From NCBI GenBank assembly GCA_900540875.1, contig UQHT01000011.1:1-64000 (forward strand): a stretch of DNA of 64,000 bases. The letters are read 5' to 3'. Shown one piece after another: positions 24,482 through 32,608 of the stretch (positions within the stretch are counted from its first letter, which is position 1; each line of letters opens with the position of its first letter). Source of the DNA: an uncultured Collinsella sp. GTDB taxonomy: Bacteria; Actinomycetota; Coriobacteriia; Coriobacteriales; Coriobacteriaceae. The notes below the pieces were generated by a model. That model was not told the DNA's origin. It saw only the letters and a program-made list of their open reading frames with translations, and did no database searches. Made by a program: the position numbers and the translations under genes.

Positions 24482-25696
24482 ATGTCACAAGTTTCTAACA
24501 CCTCGTTTACAACGACGGTTTCATCAAACGCCATGGCCGTGGTGGACTATCTGTCCAAAAGCATGATGTCGGCGTTGCCGTTTATTGTCTGCGCGGCGCT
24601 GTTCCGCACCGTTGCCGTCATTATGGGCGAAGGCATGCTTGGTCTATGGCCTGCCGATTCCGAAATCTATCGCCTGTTTTACAGCTGGCTGTATAACGCC
24701 GGCTATTACTTTTTGCCCATCTATCTTGGTTGGGCCGCTGCCCGCCAGCTCGGTTGCTCGGAGCAGCTGGGCATGATGCTGGGCGGCGTATTGATTGTGC
24801 CCGATCTGCTTAAGCTCGTTGATGCCGCATCGACGACGGGGGCATCGATGACTTCCGTGTATGATCTACTTCCCGCGCCGGTCAACGATTACACGACGAC
24901 TGTTATTCCGGTTCTCATCTCGGTGCCCGTGCTATGGCAGGTGGAGCGTTTCTTTAAGCGCACTATCCCTCAGGCTGTGGCGTTTTCTTTTGTACCGTTT
25001 GCAACCATGCTTGTCATGGTTCCGGTGTCGCTGTGTGTTACGGCGCCGGCAGGCAGCTATCTGGGCATGCTGTTGGGACAGCTTATGTTTATGCTTGGCA
25101 ATTCCGGTGGCATCGTGTCGCTGCTCACGCTCATGGGGCTTGCCGCGGGCTGGGAGTTTCTTAAGATCGCGGGTGTCAGCAACGTTGTCCTATCGCTCGC
25201 CTATGCGCAGTTTATGAGTGTGGGAACGGATTCGTGCATCCTGATCGCCGCGACGATGGCAACGTTCGCCGTTTGGGGTATGCCCTTTGGCGCGTCGCTC
25301 CGCGTTGCGGATAAGGACGAGAAGGCGCTCATGCTGGGCTATTCAATCTCGGGGATTCTTGGCGGCGTAAGCGAGCCAGCGCTGTACGGATGCGGCTTTA
25401 AATATGGCAGGTGTCTGACGTGCATGGCCGTTGGCGGCGCCGTCGGAGGCCTTGTTGCGGCCGTGGGCCACGTTACGGCTTATACCATCGGTATGACGAA
25501 TGTCCTCATGGTCATTGGCTTTGCCACGGGCGGCATCTCGAATCTGCTGTGGTGCTGCGCTGCCGGCGGCGCAGCATTTGCGGTGTCTGCGGCGCTGAGC
25601 TGCTGTTTTGGCGTGGTGCCGACAAAGATGCAGGCGGCAGAAGACGCAGCTGATTCGCTCGAAACAGTGGCGAGCGCTGCTGAAGCAAGCGCATAA
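24482..25696 (+). CDS. PTS EIIC domain protein, glucose/beta-glucoside family, unaccompanied
   Basis: This 404-residue polytopic membrane protein has about ten hydrophobic segments and GGVSEPALYG, the counterpart of the GITEP motif of glucoside-type EIIC. It would be the membrane channel of a sugar phosphotransferase system. No EIIA or EIIB domain is attached or encoded nearby, so it must borrow them or have another role. AAAGG 6 nt before ATG 24482 decides the start; ATG 24458 is an alternative. It follows accDA by 40 bp but is functionally unrelated. The substrate is unknown. Confidence 0.75.
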   Translation: MSQVSNTSFTTTVSSNAMAVVDYLSKSMMSALPFIVCAALFRTVAVIMGEGMLGLWPADSEIYRLFYSWLYNAGYYFLPIYLGWAAARQLGCSEQLGMMLGGVLIVPDLLKLVDAASTTGASMTSVYDLLPAPVNDYTTTVIPVLISVPVLWQVERFFKRTIPQAVAFSFVPFATMLVMVPVSLCVTAPAGSYLGMLLGQLMFMLGNSGGIVSLLTLMGLAAGWEFLKIAGVSNVVLSLAYAQFMSVGTDSCILIAATMATFAVWGMPFGASLRVADKDEKALMLGYSISGILGGVSEPALYGCGFKYGRCLTCMAVGGAVGGLVAAVGHVTAYTIGMTNVLMVIGFATGGISNLLWCCAAGGAAFAVSAALSCCFGVVPTKMQAAEDAADSLETVASAAEASA

Positions 25697-25734
25697 ATCT
25701 GTGCGACAAAAGGACGATTCCTTTGTCATATTCC

Positions 25735-25767
25735 AAGGCTGCGGCCCGTGTGGGCTGCGGCCTTTTT
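25735..25767 (+). terminator. terminator after PTS EIIC gene
   Basis: AAGGCTGCGGCCC pairs with GGGCTGCGGCCTT (two G-U pairs) and runs into TTTTT. Its T-run overlaps the -35 of the next promoter. Confidence 0.85.
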
Positions 25768-25794
25768 GTATCTGGAGGACAAAGTGGCTACACT
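25766..25794 (+). promoter_or_regulatory. promoter of the CDF transporter gene
   Basis: TTGTAT (25766-25771) and TACACT (25789-25794) are spaced 17 bp, 47 bp before the start codon. Confidence 0.55.
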
Positions 25795-25840
25795 ACAATC
25801 CGTTTGAGCAATAGATATATAGGTAGTACCGTGGGGACTG

Positions 25841-27001
25841 ATGAGGATGGTCGAGTGGATTGTTCGTCGTGCGCAGGGCGACCGTGCGCGCGTGGGAACG
25901 TTGACGGGCATAGTGTGTATTCTCGCCAATGTTGCGCTTTGCGCTGCGAAGGGTGCAATTGGCGTGCTGTCGGGATCGGTTTCGATTGTGGCGGACGCCA
26001 TGAACAACCTGTCCGATGCCAGCTCGAACATCGTGAGCGTGCTTGGCTTTAAGCTGGCGGGCAAGCCGGCCGACCCCGAGCATCCTTACGGACATGGCCG
26101 CTACGAGTATCTCTCGGGTCTGGTCGTGGCGGCGCTCGTGCTGCTGATTGGCGTTGAGCTGGTGAAGTCCTCGGTTGAGCGCATCATCCACCCCGAACCT
26201 GTCGAGTTCTCGCTTGCCCTGGTGGCAGTCTTGGTGCTTTCGATGATTGTTAAGCTCTGGATGGCGGCCCTCAACCAAAAGCTCGGCGATCGCATTGAGT
26301 CCGAGACGCTGCATGCGACCGCTCGGGACTCAAAGAACGATGTCCTAGCTACGGGTGCTGTGCTGGCGTGCGCAATTGTTTCGCAGGTGACGCACATCAA
26401 TCTTGACGCATGGGTCGGCCTTGCCGTTGGCGCCTATATTGGCTGGAGCGGCTTTGAGCTCATCCAGGATACGGTGAGCCCGCTTTTGGGCCAGGCACCC
26501 GACCCCAAGTTGGTCAAGCACATTCGAGACAAGATCATGAGCTACCCCGGCGTTTTGGGTGTTCATGACCTAATGGTTCACGATTACGGTCCGGGCAGGA
26601 AGTTTGCAAGCGCGCACGCCGAGATGGCGGCCGAGGCAAGCCCGCTGGAAAGCCACGACACGCTCGATAACATCGAGCAGTCGTTTAGGAACGAAGACGG
26701 CATGATCGTCACGCTCCATTACGACCCCATCGTGACCGACGACCCCAAAGTGGCGAGCATGCGCTTGCGCATCAACGCTATGGCTCAAGAGATTGATAGC
26801 CGCCTCTCGATCCACGACCTACGCTGTGTTCCGGGCCCCACGCATACCAACGTGATCTTTGACTGCGTACGTCCCTCGGATTTGGCGATGAGCGCCGAGG
26901 ACCTGAAGCGCGCGCTGGCGAAACGGGTCGAATCGGAATATCCCAAGTCGGTCGCCAAGATCACGATCGACGAAGACTACGTAGGCCATACCCACGAGTA
27001 G
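25841..27001 (+). CDS. cation diffusion facilitator transporter, probably Mn2+ efflux
   Basis: This 386-residue CDF protein exports a divalent metal in exchange for protons. It has six membrane spans in the first 210 residues and a cytoplasmic dimerisation domain, followed by an extra C-terminal segment of about 90 residues. The metal site reads NNLSD in helix 2 (NxxxD) and DSKND in helix 5 (DxxxD). That combination is typical of manganese CDFs, whereas zinc exporters usually have a histidine in helix 5. Selectivity is therefore inferred. ATG 25841 follows a weak GGGGA site; ATG 25847 is possible. Confidence 0.88.
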   Translation: MRMVEWIVRRAQGDRARVGTLTGIVCILANVALCAAKGAIGVLSGSVSIVADAMNNLSDASSNIVSVLGFKLAGKPADPEHPYGHGRYEYLSGLVVAALVLLIGVELVKSSVERIIHPEPVEFSLALVAVLVLSMIVKLWMAALNQKLGDRIESETLHATARDSKNDVLATGAVLACAIVSQVTHINLDAWVGLAVGAYIGWSGFELIQDTVSPLLGQAPDPKLVKHIRDKIMSYPGVLGVHDLMVHDYGPGRKFASAHAEMAAEASPLESHDTLDNIEQSFRNEDGMIVTLHYDPIVTDDPKVASMRLRINAMAQEIDSRLSIHDLRCVPGPTHTNVIFDCVRPSDLAMSAEDLKRALAKRVESEYPKSVAKITIDEDYVGHTHE

Positions 27002-27040
27002 GGCTGTGCCAGCAAAGCAAGTTATACAGAAGGGGAGAGC

Positions 27041-27667
27041 ATGAAGCGTCTATATCTACTCCGCCACGGTCAGACAGAATTCAACGTTAAAAAGCTCGTC
27101 CAGGGCCGCTGCGATTCTCCGTTGACCGATCTGGGCCGCAAGCAAGCGGGAATGGCAGCCGCATGGCTCAAAGCCCACGGCGTCGTCCCCGACAAAGTGG
27201 TCTCTTCGCCCTTAGACCGAGCCATGGACACGGCTCAGCTCGTCGCAACCGAGCTCCTCGGCCCGGACACAGCAGTCGAGCCCTGCGAAGGCATCATCGA
27301 GCGCAGCTACGGCACCTTCGAAGAAGGCCCCCACGACGCCCTACCCACCGACGTCTGGGACCCCGGCGAGGACCTGATCCCATTTGGCGGAGAAGGAAGC
27401 CATGCCCTGCAGGAGCGCATGGTGGGCACCCTCACCAATCTCATGGGCGCCGAGGGCATCGAAACCCTCCTAGCAGTAAGCCACGGCAGCGCCAGCCGCC
27501 AATTCATCAAGGCTGCAGCCCCAGAGGGCTTCGAGCTCCCAACAAAACTCCCCAACTGCGCCATTATGATTTTCGATTTTGATGAGGCGGAGCCACAAGT
27601 AGAGGGCGAGCCAATGCAATGCAAGTTCACCCTCCAGAAAATAGTGGACCCCCAACAAAGTCATTAG
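27041..27667 (+). CDS. histidine phosphatase family protein
   Basis: The protein (208 aa) belongs to the phosphoglycerate-mutase-like phosphatases: it has the catalytic RHGQTEFN motif at its N-terminus and the second histidine in AVSHGSAS. Substrates of such short members vary (phosphoglycerate, sugar phosphates, cobalamin intermediates), so a specific role is not assigned. It lies 39 bp after the CDF gene and may be co-transcribed. The 41-bp inverted repeat follows. Confidence 0.85.
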   Translation: MKRLYLLRHGQTEFNVKKLVQGRCDSPLTDLGRKQAGMAAAWLKAHGVVPDKVVSSPLDRAMDTAQLVATELLGPDTAVEPCEGIIERSYGTFEEGPHDALPTDVWDPGEDLIPFGGEGSHALQERMVGTLTNLMGAEGIETLLAVSHGSASRQFIKAAAPEGFELPTKLPNCAIMIFDFDEAEPQVEGEPMQCKFTLQKIVDPQQSH

Positions 27668-27705
27668 CCTGAGCGAGCAGAGTTAAGCAGACATCAACGT
27701 GTCGT

Positions 27706-27856
27706 CTCCCGAGCACGGCGGAGGGCCGGAGAAATATATTAAGGTCATCGCGAGTTCCGCACGCAAAGGAGAGCACTTAATGTGCTCTCCGTCTTGCGCA
27801 GGACTGTAGAGCAGGGACCTTAATATATTTCTCCGGCCCTCCGCCGTGCTCGGGAG
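27706..27856. repeat. 41-bp perfect inverted repeat with inner hairpin
   Basis: Arms 27706-27746 and 27816-27856 are perfectly complementary over 41 bp (outer end CTCCCGAGCACGGCGGAGGG). The 69-bp centre contains another perfect hairpin (GGAGAGCAC with GTGCTCTCC). There is no gene inside. It could be a small non-autonomous mobile element or a strong bidirectional transcription block before the ribosomal operon. Confidence 0.9.
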
Positions 27857-27909
27857 CCATCCACGCACTTTACCTGCGTAAACAATGTGAGTGAAATATG
27901 AATCTCGAT

Positions 27910-27934
27910 GGATACGCCCGCAGCCGTGTATACT
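27910..27934 (+). promoter_or_regulatory. rplC operon promoter region and shared motif
   Basis: GGATACGCCCG and CCGTGTATAC form a 24-bp block that recurs before rplB (21 of 24 identical). TATACT (27929-27934) is a likely -10; a -35 is not clear. Confidence 0.5.
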
Positions 27935-28045
27935 AAACAGCTGTGTGAAACCAGGGGAGTATTCTGGCTGGACAAAATGCCTGCTTAATAGGGTTGTCAG
28001 GTAGTCCGGGCGCAATACAAGACTGGGGAGCACGTCGTGTAAGTA

Positions 28046-28097
28046 GTGGTCCTCTAGGGGCGTACGCTCGGTGGTGTACGCATTGTCCCAAGACCAC
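28046..28097 (+). promoter_or_regulatory. structured leader before rplC
   Basis: GTGGTC (28046-28051) pairs with GACCAC (28092-28097) around GCGTAC/GTACGC (28060-28065, 28076-28081). A stem here, about 20 nt before the rplC start in a 180-nt leader, could be a ribosomal-protein autoregulation site such as the L4 site of S10 leaders. This is structural inference. Confidence 0.4.
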
Positions 28098-28117
28098 GCG
28101 AGAGTTGGGATCATATC

Positions 28118-28738
28118 TTGATCAGCATGATTCTCGGCCGCAAGATTGGCATGACCCAGGTTTGGGACGAGGACGATAACGTCGTTCCCGTCACGGTCAT
28201 CCAGGCTGGCCCCTGCGCTGTCTCGCAGGTTAAAACTCAGGCAACCGACGGCTATGACGCCGTCCAGATCGGTTTCGGCGACATCAAGGCCAAGAACGTG
28301 AACAAGCCCATGGCTGGTCACTTCGCCAAGGCTGGCGTCGAGCCTGTCCGCTTCCTTCGTGAGGTCCGCGTCGAGAACGGCGAGGAGCACAAGGTCGGCG
28401 AGGTCGTCACCGTCGCTGATTTCGCTGATGTCGAGAAGGTCGACGTCATCGGTACCTCCAAGGGTAAGGGCTTCCAGGGTCGCATCAAGCGCTGGGGTCA
28501 GCGCCGCGGTCCTATGACGCATGGTTCTCACTTCCAGCGTCACCCCGGTTCTATCGGTCAGTGCGCCTATCCTGCGCGCGTCCTCAAGGGCGTCAAGATG
28601 GCCGGTCACATGGGTAACGAGCGCGTTACCGTCAAGAACCTTTCCGTTGTCCGCATCGATGCCGAGCAGAACCTCATCTTGGTCAAGGGCGCTGTCCCGG
28701 GTGCCAAGAATGGTCTCGTCGCCATCCGTATGGCCTAA
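28118..28738 (+). CDS. rplC: 50S ribosomal protein L3
   Basis: L3 is an early-assembly 50S protein near the peptidyl transferase centre. The 206-residue protein has ILGRKIGMTQVWDE at the start and the conserved block GKGFQGRIKRWGQRRGPMTH. TTG 28118 is favoured because GGGA lies at a workable distance; ATG 28127 is the alternative. It is the first gene of this ribosomal run, since rpsJ sits with the str operon. Confidence 0.96.
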   Translation: MISMILGRKIGMTQVWDEDDNVVPVTVIQAGPCAVSQVKTQATDGYDAVQIGFGDIKAKNVNKPMAGHFAKAGVEPVRFLREVRVENGEEHKVGEVVTVADFADVEKVDVIGTSKGKGFQGRIKRWGQRRGPMTHGSHFQRHPGSIGQCAYPARVLKGVKMAGHMGNERVTVKNLSVVRIDAEQNLILVKGAVPGAKNGLVAIRMA

Positions 28739-28784
28739 GGGCCCAGCCCATTTAGCCCAGCGTCATACCAAGGAGAACACTTAA

Positions 28785-29411
28785 ATGGCAAAGTTTGAAG
28801 TAAAGAACAGCGAGGGCAAGAAGGTCGCCGAGGCCGAGCTCGCCGCTGAGGTGTACGGCATCGAGCCGAACATCCACGTTATGCACCACATCGTCAAGTG
28901 CCAGATGGCCTCTTGGCGTCAGGGCACCCAGTCCGCTAAGGGCCGCTCTGAGGTTTCCGGTGGCGGCAAGAAGCCTTGGCGTCAGAAGGGCACCGGCCGT
29001 GCCCGCCAGGGTTCCATCCGTGCTGCCCAGTGGCGTCACGGTGGCGTTGTCTTCGCCCCCAAGCCCCGTTCCTACGCTAAGCGTATGAACAACAAGGAGG
29101 TCAAGCTGGCTATGCGCTCCGCGCTGTCCGCCAAGCTGGCCGATGGCGAGCTCGTGCTCGTCGACGACTACGGCTTCGAGAAGCCTTCCACCAAGGCTGC
29201 CGTTGCCATGCTCAAGGCTCTTGGCCTTGAGGGCAAGCGTCTGACCATCATCGTTCGCGATGAGGACGTCAACGCCTACCTGTCGTTCCGCAATATTCCC
29301 AAGACGTTCATCATCACCGCTGACGAGGCCAACACCTACGATCTCGTCAACAACAACGCTGTGCTGATGCCCGCCGACATCGCCGCTCACTTCGGGGAGG
29401 TGCTTGCATAA
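28785..29411 (+). CDS. rplD: 50S ribosomal protein L4
   Basis: L4 lines the polypeptide exit tunnel and in some bacteria represses its own operon. The 208-residue protein has the tunnel-loop region KKPWRQKGTGRARQGSIRAA. An AAGGAG site precedes the ATG. Its stop adjoins the rplW start with no gap. Confidence 0.96.
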   Translation: MAKFEVKNSEGKKVAEAELAAEVYGIEPNIHVMHHIVKCQMASWRQGTQSAKGRSEVSGGGKKPWRQKGTGRARQGSIRAAQWRHGGVVFAPKPRSYAKRMNNKEVKLAMRSALSAKLADGELVLVDDYGFEKPSTKAAVAMLKALGLEGKRLTIIVRDEDVNAYLSFRNIPKTFIITADEANTYDLVNNNAVLMPADIAAHFGEVLA

Positions 29412-29699
29412 ATGACCGCCCACGAGATCATCATCCGTCCGATCGTGTCCGAGCGTTCCTTCTCCGGCATGGAGCAGAACAAGTACACGTTCGAGGTCGC
29501 CAAGGATGCTAACAAGTATCAGATCAAGGACGCTGTCGAGGAGATCTTCAGCGTCAAGGTCGTTCGCGTGAACACCTTGACGGTCAAGCCCAAGACCAAG
29601 CGCGTGCGCTATGTCGCCGGCAAGACCCGTTCTTGGAAGAAGGCCATCGTCACGCTGGCCGAGGGCGACACCATCGAGGTCTTTGGCAACCAGGCCTAA
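29412..29699 (+). CDS. rplW: 50S ribosomal protein L23
   Basis: L23 lies at the tunnel exit and docks trigger factor and SRP. The 95-residue protein has IIRPIVSERSF near the start and KTKRVRYVAGKTRSWKKAIV near the end. It begins directly after rplD, with its ribosome binding site (GGGGAGG) inside the rplD end. Confidence 0.96.
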   Translation: MTAHEIIIRPIVSERSFSGMEQNKYTFEVAKDANKYQIKDAVEEIFSVKVVRVNTLTVKPKTKRVRYVAGKTRSWKKAIVTLAEGDTIEVFGNQA

Positions 29700-29719
29700 G
29701 ACTCGCTGCTGTTGAGTGA

Positions 29720-29798
29720 GCTCATGCCTCCCAAATAGGGGAGGCGAGAGCTCAAGGTTTCGGGCGTATAAAATGGACACGCCCGGAACCGTGTATAC
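29720..29798 (+). promoter_or_regulatory. structured gap and shared motif before rplB
   Basis: The 179-bp gap between rplW and rplB holds a hairpin (GAGCTC and GCCTCCC arms against GGGGAGGC and GAGCTC, 29720-29754), then GGACACGCCCG and CCGTGTATAC at 29775-29798, matching the block before rplC. This suggests an internal promoter or attenuation point. Confidence 0.5.
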
Positions 29799-29878
29799 GT
29801 CCGGTGTCATCGCACCCGAGGCAGAACCTCGAATCCCTGTCTGCGATGGCTAACGGATTCCTATTGAAAGGGATTGTA

Positions 29879-30709
29879 ATGGCTGTAAAGCACCTTAAGC
29901 CGACCTCCGCTGGTAGGCGTTGGCAGACGATCTCCGATTTCTCCGAGATCACCTGCACCAAGCCCGAGAAGTCTCTTCTCGAGCCCCTGCCCAAGAAGGC
30001 CGGTCGTAACAACAACGGCCGCATCACCACCCGCCACCAGGGCGGCGGCGTGAAGCGTCGTTACCGCGTGATCGACTTCAAGCGCAACAAGGACGGCGTG
30101 CCCGCCAAGGTTGCCACGATCGAGTACGATCCGAACCGTTCCGCTCGCATCGCTCTGCTGCACTACGCTGACGGTGAGAAGCGCTACATCCTGGCCCCCA
30201 AGGGCCTCGAGGTCGGTCAGACCATCATGTCCGGTTCTGACGCCGACATCAAGCCGGGCAACGCTCTGCCCCTCGCCGACATCCCCGTCGGTACGCTCAT
30301 CCACGCCGTCGAGTTCCAGCCGGGCAAGGGCGCTGCTATCGCCCGTTCCGCCGGTAATTCCTGCCAGCTGATGGGTAAGGAGGGCAAGTACGCTATCGTC
30401 CGTATGCCTTCCTCCGAGATGCGCCGCATCCTCGTTACCTGCCGCGCCACCGTCGGTGAGGTCGGCAACGCCGATCACGCCAACATCGTCATCGGCAAGG
30501 CCGGCCGTAAGCGTCACATGAACGTGCGCCCGACCGTCCGCGGTACCGTCATGAACCCTGTCGACCACCCGCACGGCGGTGGCGAGGGCAAGAACCACAC
30601 CTCTGGTCGTCCCTCTGTTACCCCCTGGGGTAAGCCGACGAAGGGCCTTCGTACGCGCAAGAAGAAGAAGGTCTCGAACCAGCACATCATTCGTCGCCGT
30701 AAGAAGTAA
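29879..30709 (+). CDS. rplB: 50S ribosomal protein L2
   Basis: L2 supports peptidyl transferase and subunit joining. The 276-residue protein starts MAVKHLKPTSAGRRW and has NNNGRITTRHQGGGVKRRYR and the catalytic-region DHPHGGGEGKN. ATG 29879 has GAAAGGGA upstream; the frame is open earlier but not coding. The usual order rplB-rpsS-rplV-rpsC-rplP-rpmC-rpsQ follows. Confidence 0.97.
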   Translation: MAVKHLKPTSAGRRWQTISDFSEITCTKPEKSLLEPLPKKAGRNNNGRITTRHQGGGVKRRYRVIDFKRNKDGVPAKVATIEYDPNRSARIALLHYADGEKRYILAPKGLEVGQTIMSGSDADIKPGNALPLADIPVGTLIHAVEFQPGKGAAIARSAGNSCQLMGKEGKYAIVRMPSSEMRRILVTCRATVGEVGNADHANIVIGKAGRKRHMNVRPTVRGTVMNPVDHPHGGGEGKNHTSGRPSVTPWGKPTKGLRTRKKKKVSNQHIIRRRKK

Positions 30710-30741
30710 TTTCGGATACCGAGTTTTAGGAGAAAGCACTT

Positions 30742-31002
30742 ATGAGCAGAAGTCTCAAAAAGGGCCCGTTCGTGGAGACTCGCCTTCTCTCGCGTATCAC
30801 CGCGATGAACGAGGCTGGCAAGAAGGACGTCGTGAAGACCTGGTCCCGCGCGTCCACCATCTTCCCCGAGATGGTTGGTCACACCATCGCCGTCCACGAC
30901 GGCCGCAAGCATGTGCCCGTGTATGTTACCGAGTCCATGGTTGGTCACAAGCTCGGCGAGTTCGCGCCGACTCGTACGTTCCGTGGCCACAAGGCCAAAT
31001 AG
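30742..31002 (+). CDS. rpsS: 30S ribosomal protein S19
   Basis: S19 is a 30S head protein near the A-site. The 86-residue protein reads SRSLKKGPFVETRLL at the start and GHKLGEFAPTRTFRGHKAK at the end; length is slightly under the usual 92. It lies between rplB and rplV, with AGGAG upstream. Confidence 0.96.
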   Translation: MSRSLKKGPFVETRLLSRITAMNEAGKKDVVKTWSRASTIFPEMVGHTIAVHDGRKHVPVYVTESMVGHKLGEFAPTRTFRGHKAK

Positions 31003-31016
31003 GGGGTTAACCGTAA

Positions 31017-31388
31017 ATGGCAACTAAGTCTATTGAAACTGAGGCCACCGAGGTTCGCGCCGTCGCTAAGTACGTGCGTGTTTCCCCCAGCAAGGCCCGC
31101 CTGGTGGTCGATCTGATCCGCCGCAAGCCTGTCGCTCAGGCCTTCGACATCCTCCACTTCTGCGACCGCGCCGTCGCCGTGGATGTCGAGAAGGTTCTCC
31201 GTTCCGCCGTTGCGAACGCCGAGAACAACAACGGTCTGCGTGCCGACAACCTGGTTGTCGCCGCTGCCTATGTTGACGAGGGTCCGACGCTTAAGCGCAT
31301 CCGTCCCCGCGCCAAGGGTTCCGCTTCTCGCATTCTGAAGCGTACTTCCCACATCACCGTCGTCGTTGCTCCTCGAAAGGAGGCGTAA
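31017..31388 (+). CDS. rplV: 50S ribosomal protein L22
   Basis: L22 reaches into the exit tunnel with a beta-hairpin. The 123-residue protein has the SPSKARLVVDLIRRKPV block and the hairpin segment PTLKRIRPRAKGSASRILKR. It begins 14 bp after rpsS and ends 6 bp before rpsC. Confidence 0.96.
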   Translation: MATKSIETEATEVRAVAKYVRVSPSKARLVVDLIRRKPVAQAFDILHFCDRAVAVDVEKVLRSAVANAENNNGLRADNLVVAAAYVDEGPTLKRIRPRAKGSASRILKRTSHITVVVAPRKEA

Positions 31389-31394
31389 AGCTGT

Positions 31395-32105
31395 ATGGGT
31401 CAGAAAGTCTACCCCACCGGCTTCCGTCTTGGCATCACCGAGAACTGGCGCTCCCGCTGGTTCGCAGAGAAGGATTACGCTAAGACCCTCGGTAACGATC
31501 TCGAGATCCGCAAGTACCTCGAGAAGCGTCTTTCCCGCGCAGCTGTCTCCCGCGTCGAGATCGAGCGCGCTGGCGACAAGGTGAAGGTCATCATCCTCAC
31601 CGCTCGCCCCGGCGTTGTCATCGGTAAGAAGGGTGCCGAGATCGATACCCTCCGCACCGAGCTCGAGAAGGTCGCTGGCGTCTCCAAGGGCCAGCTCTCC
31701 GTCGACGTTGTCGAGATCAAGCGCCCCGAGCTCGACGCCAACCTCGTTGCTCAGTCTATCGCCGAGCAGCTCGAGGGCCGCGTTGCCTTCCGTCGCGCTA
31801 TGCGCAAGGCTGTCCAGTCTGCCCGCAAGGCCGGCGCTAAGGGCATCCGTATCCAGTGCTCCGGTCGTCTCGGCGGTGCCGAGATGGGCCGTCGTGAGTG
31901 GTACCGCGAGGGTCGCGTGCCTCTGCACACCCTCCGTGCCAAGATCGACTACGGCACGGCTGTCGCCAGCACCACCATGGGCGCTTGCGGCGTGAAGGTC
32001 TGGATCTACCTGGGCGAGAAGCTCCCGGGCCAGCCTGTTCCCAACCCTGCACTCGAGGGCTCTTCCCGTCCTCGTCGTCGTAACTCCGAGAGGAGGGGTC
32101 AGTAG
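31395..32105 (+). CDS. rpsC: 30S ribosomal protein S3
   Basis: S3 lies at the mRNA entry channel. The 236-residue protein has an N-terminal KH domain with the GKKG loop (VVIGKKGAEIDTLRTELEK), the C-terminal core (CSGRLGGAEMGRREWYREGR), and a basic tail ending in RRRNSERRGQ. The AAAGGAGG site before it is inside the end of rplV. Its stop shares one base with the GTG of rplP. Confidence 0.97.
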   Translation: MGQKVYPTGFRLGITENWRSRWFAEKDYAKTLGNDLEIRKYLEKRLSRAAVSRVEIERAGDKVKVIILTARPGVVIGKKGAEIDTLRTELEKVAGVSKGQLSVDVVEIKRPELDANLVAQSIAEQLEGRVAFRRAMRKAVQSARKAGAKGIRIQCSGRLGGAEMGRREWYREGRVPLHTLRAKIDYGTAVASTTMGACGVKVWIYLGEKLPGQPVPNPALEGSSRPRRRNSERRGQ

Positions 32106-32608
32106 TGCTTGCCCCTAAGCGTATTCTTCACCGCAAGGTGCAGCGTGGCTCCATGAAGGGCCAGGCCAAGGGTAATACCGAGCTGCATTTCGGCGAGTTT
32201 GGTATCCAGGCTCTCGAGGCCCATTGGATCACCAACCGTCAGATCGAGGCCGCTCGTATTGCCATGACCCGCTACATGAAGCGTGGCGGTCGTGTCTACA
32301 TCACGATCTTCCCCGATAAGCCCATCACCAAGAAGCCTGCCGAGACTCGCATGGGTTCTGGTAAGGGAAATCCCGAGGAGTGGGTGGCCGTCGTCAAGCC
32401 CGGCCGCATCATGTTCGAGGTCAAGGGCGTGCCCGAGGAGGTCGCTCGCGAGGCTCTGCGTCTTGCACAGCACAAGCTTCCCATCAAGACCAAGATTGTT
32501 GCTGCCAAGAACGCTGAGCAGCGCATCGAGAAGGAGATGGCTGAGGAGGCCGCTCTCGAGGCCAAGTGGGCTGCTGAGGACGCCGCCGCCGCCAAGGAGG
32601 AGAACTAA
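32105..32608 (+). CDS. rplP: 50S ribosomal protein L16 with extended C-terminus
   Basis: L16 organises the tRNA-binding face of the 50S subunit. The protein starts MLAPKRILHRKVQRGSMKGQ and has the GSGKGNPEEWVAVVKPGR block. It is 167 residues; the family is usually about 137-140. The extra stretch is an Ala/Glu-rich, probably helical tail (EMAEEAALEAKWAAEDAAAA). GTG start, overlapping rpsC by one base; its stop overlaps the rpmC start by one base. Confidence 0.96.
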   Translation: MLAPKRILHRKVQRGSMKGQAKGNTELHFGEFGIQALEAHWITNRQIEAARIAMTRYMKRGGRVYITIFPDKPITKKPAETRMGSGKGNPEEWVAVVKPGRIMFEVKGVPEEVAREALRLAQHKLPIKTKIVAAKNAEQRIEKEMAEEAALEAKWAAEDAAAAKEEN

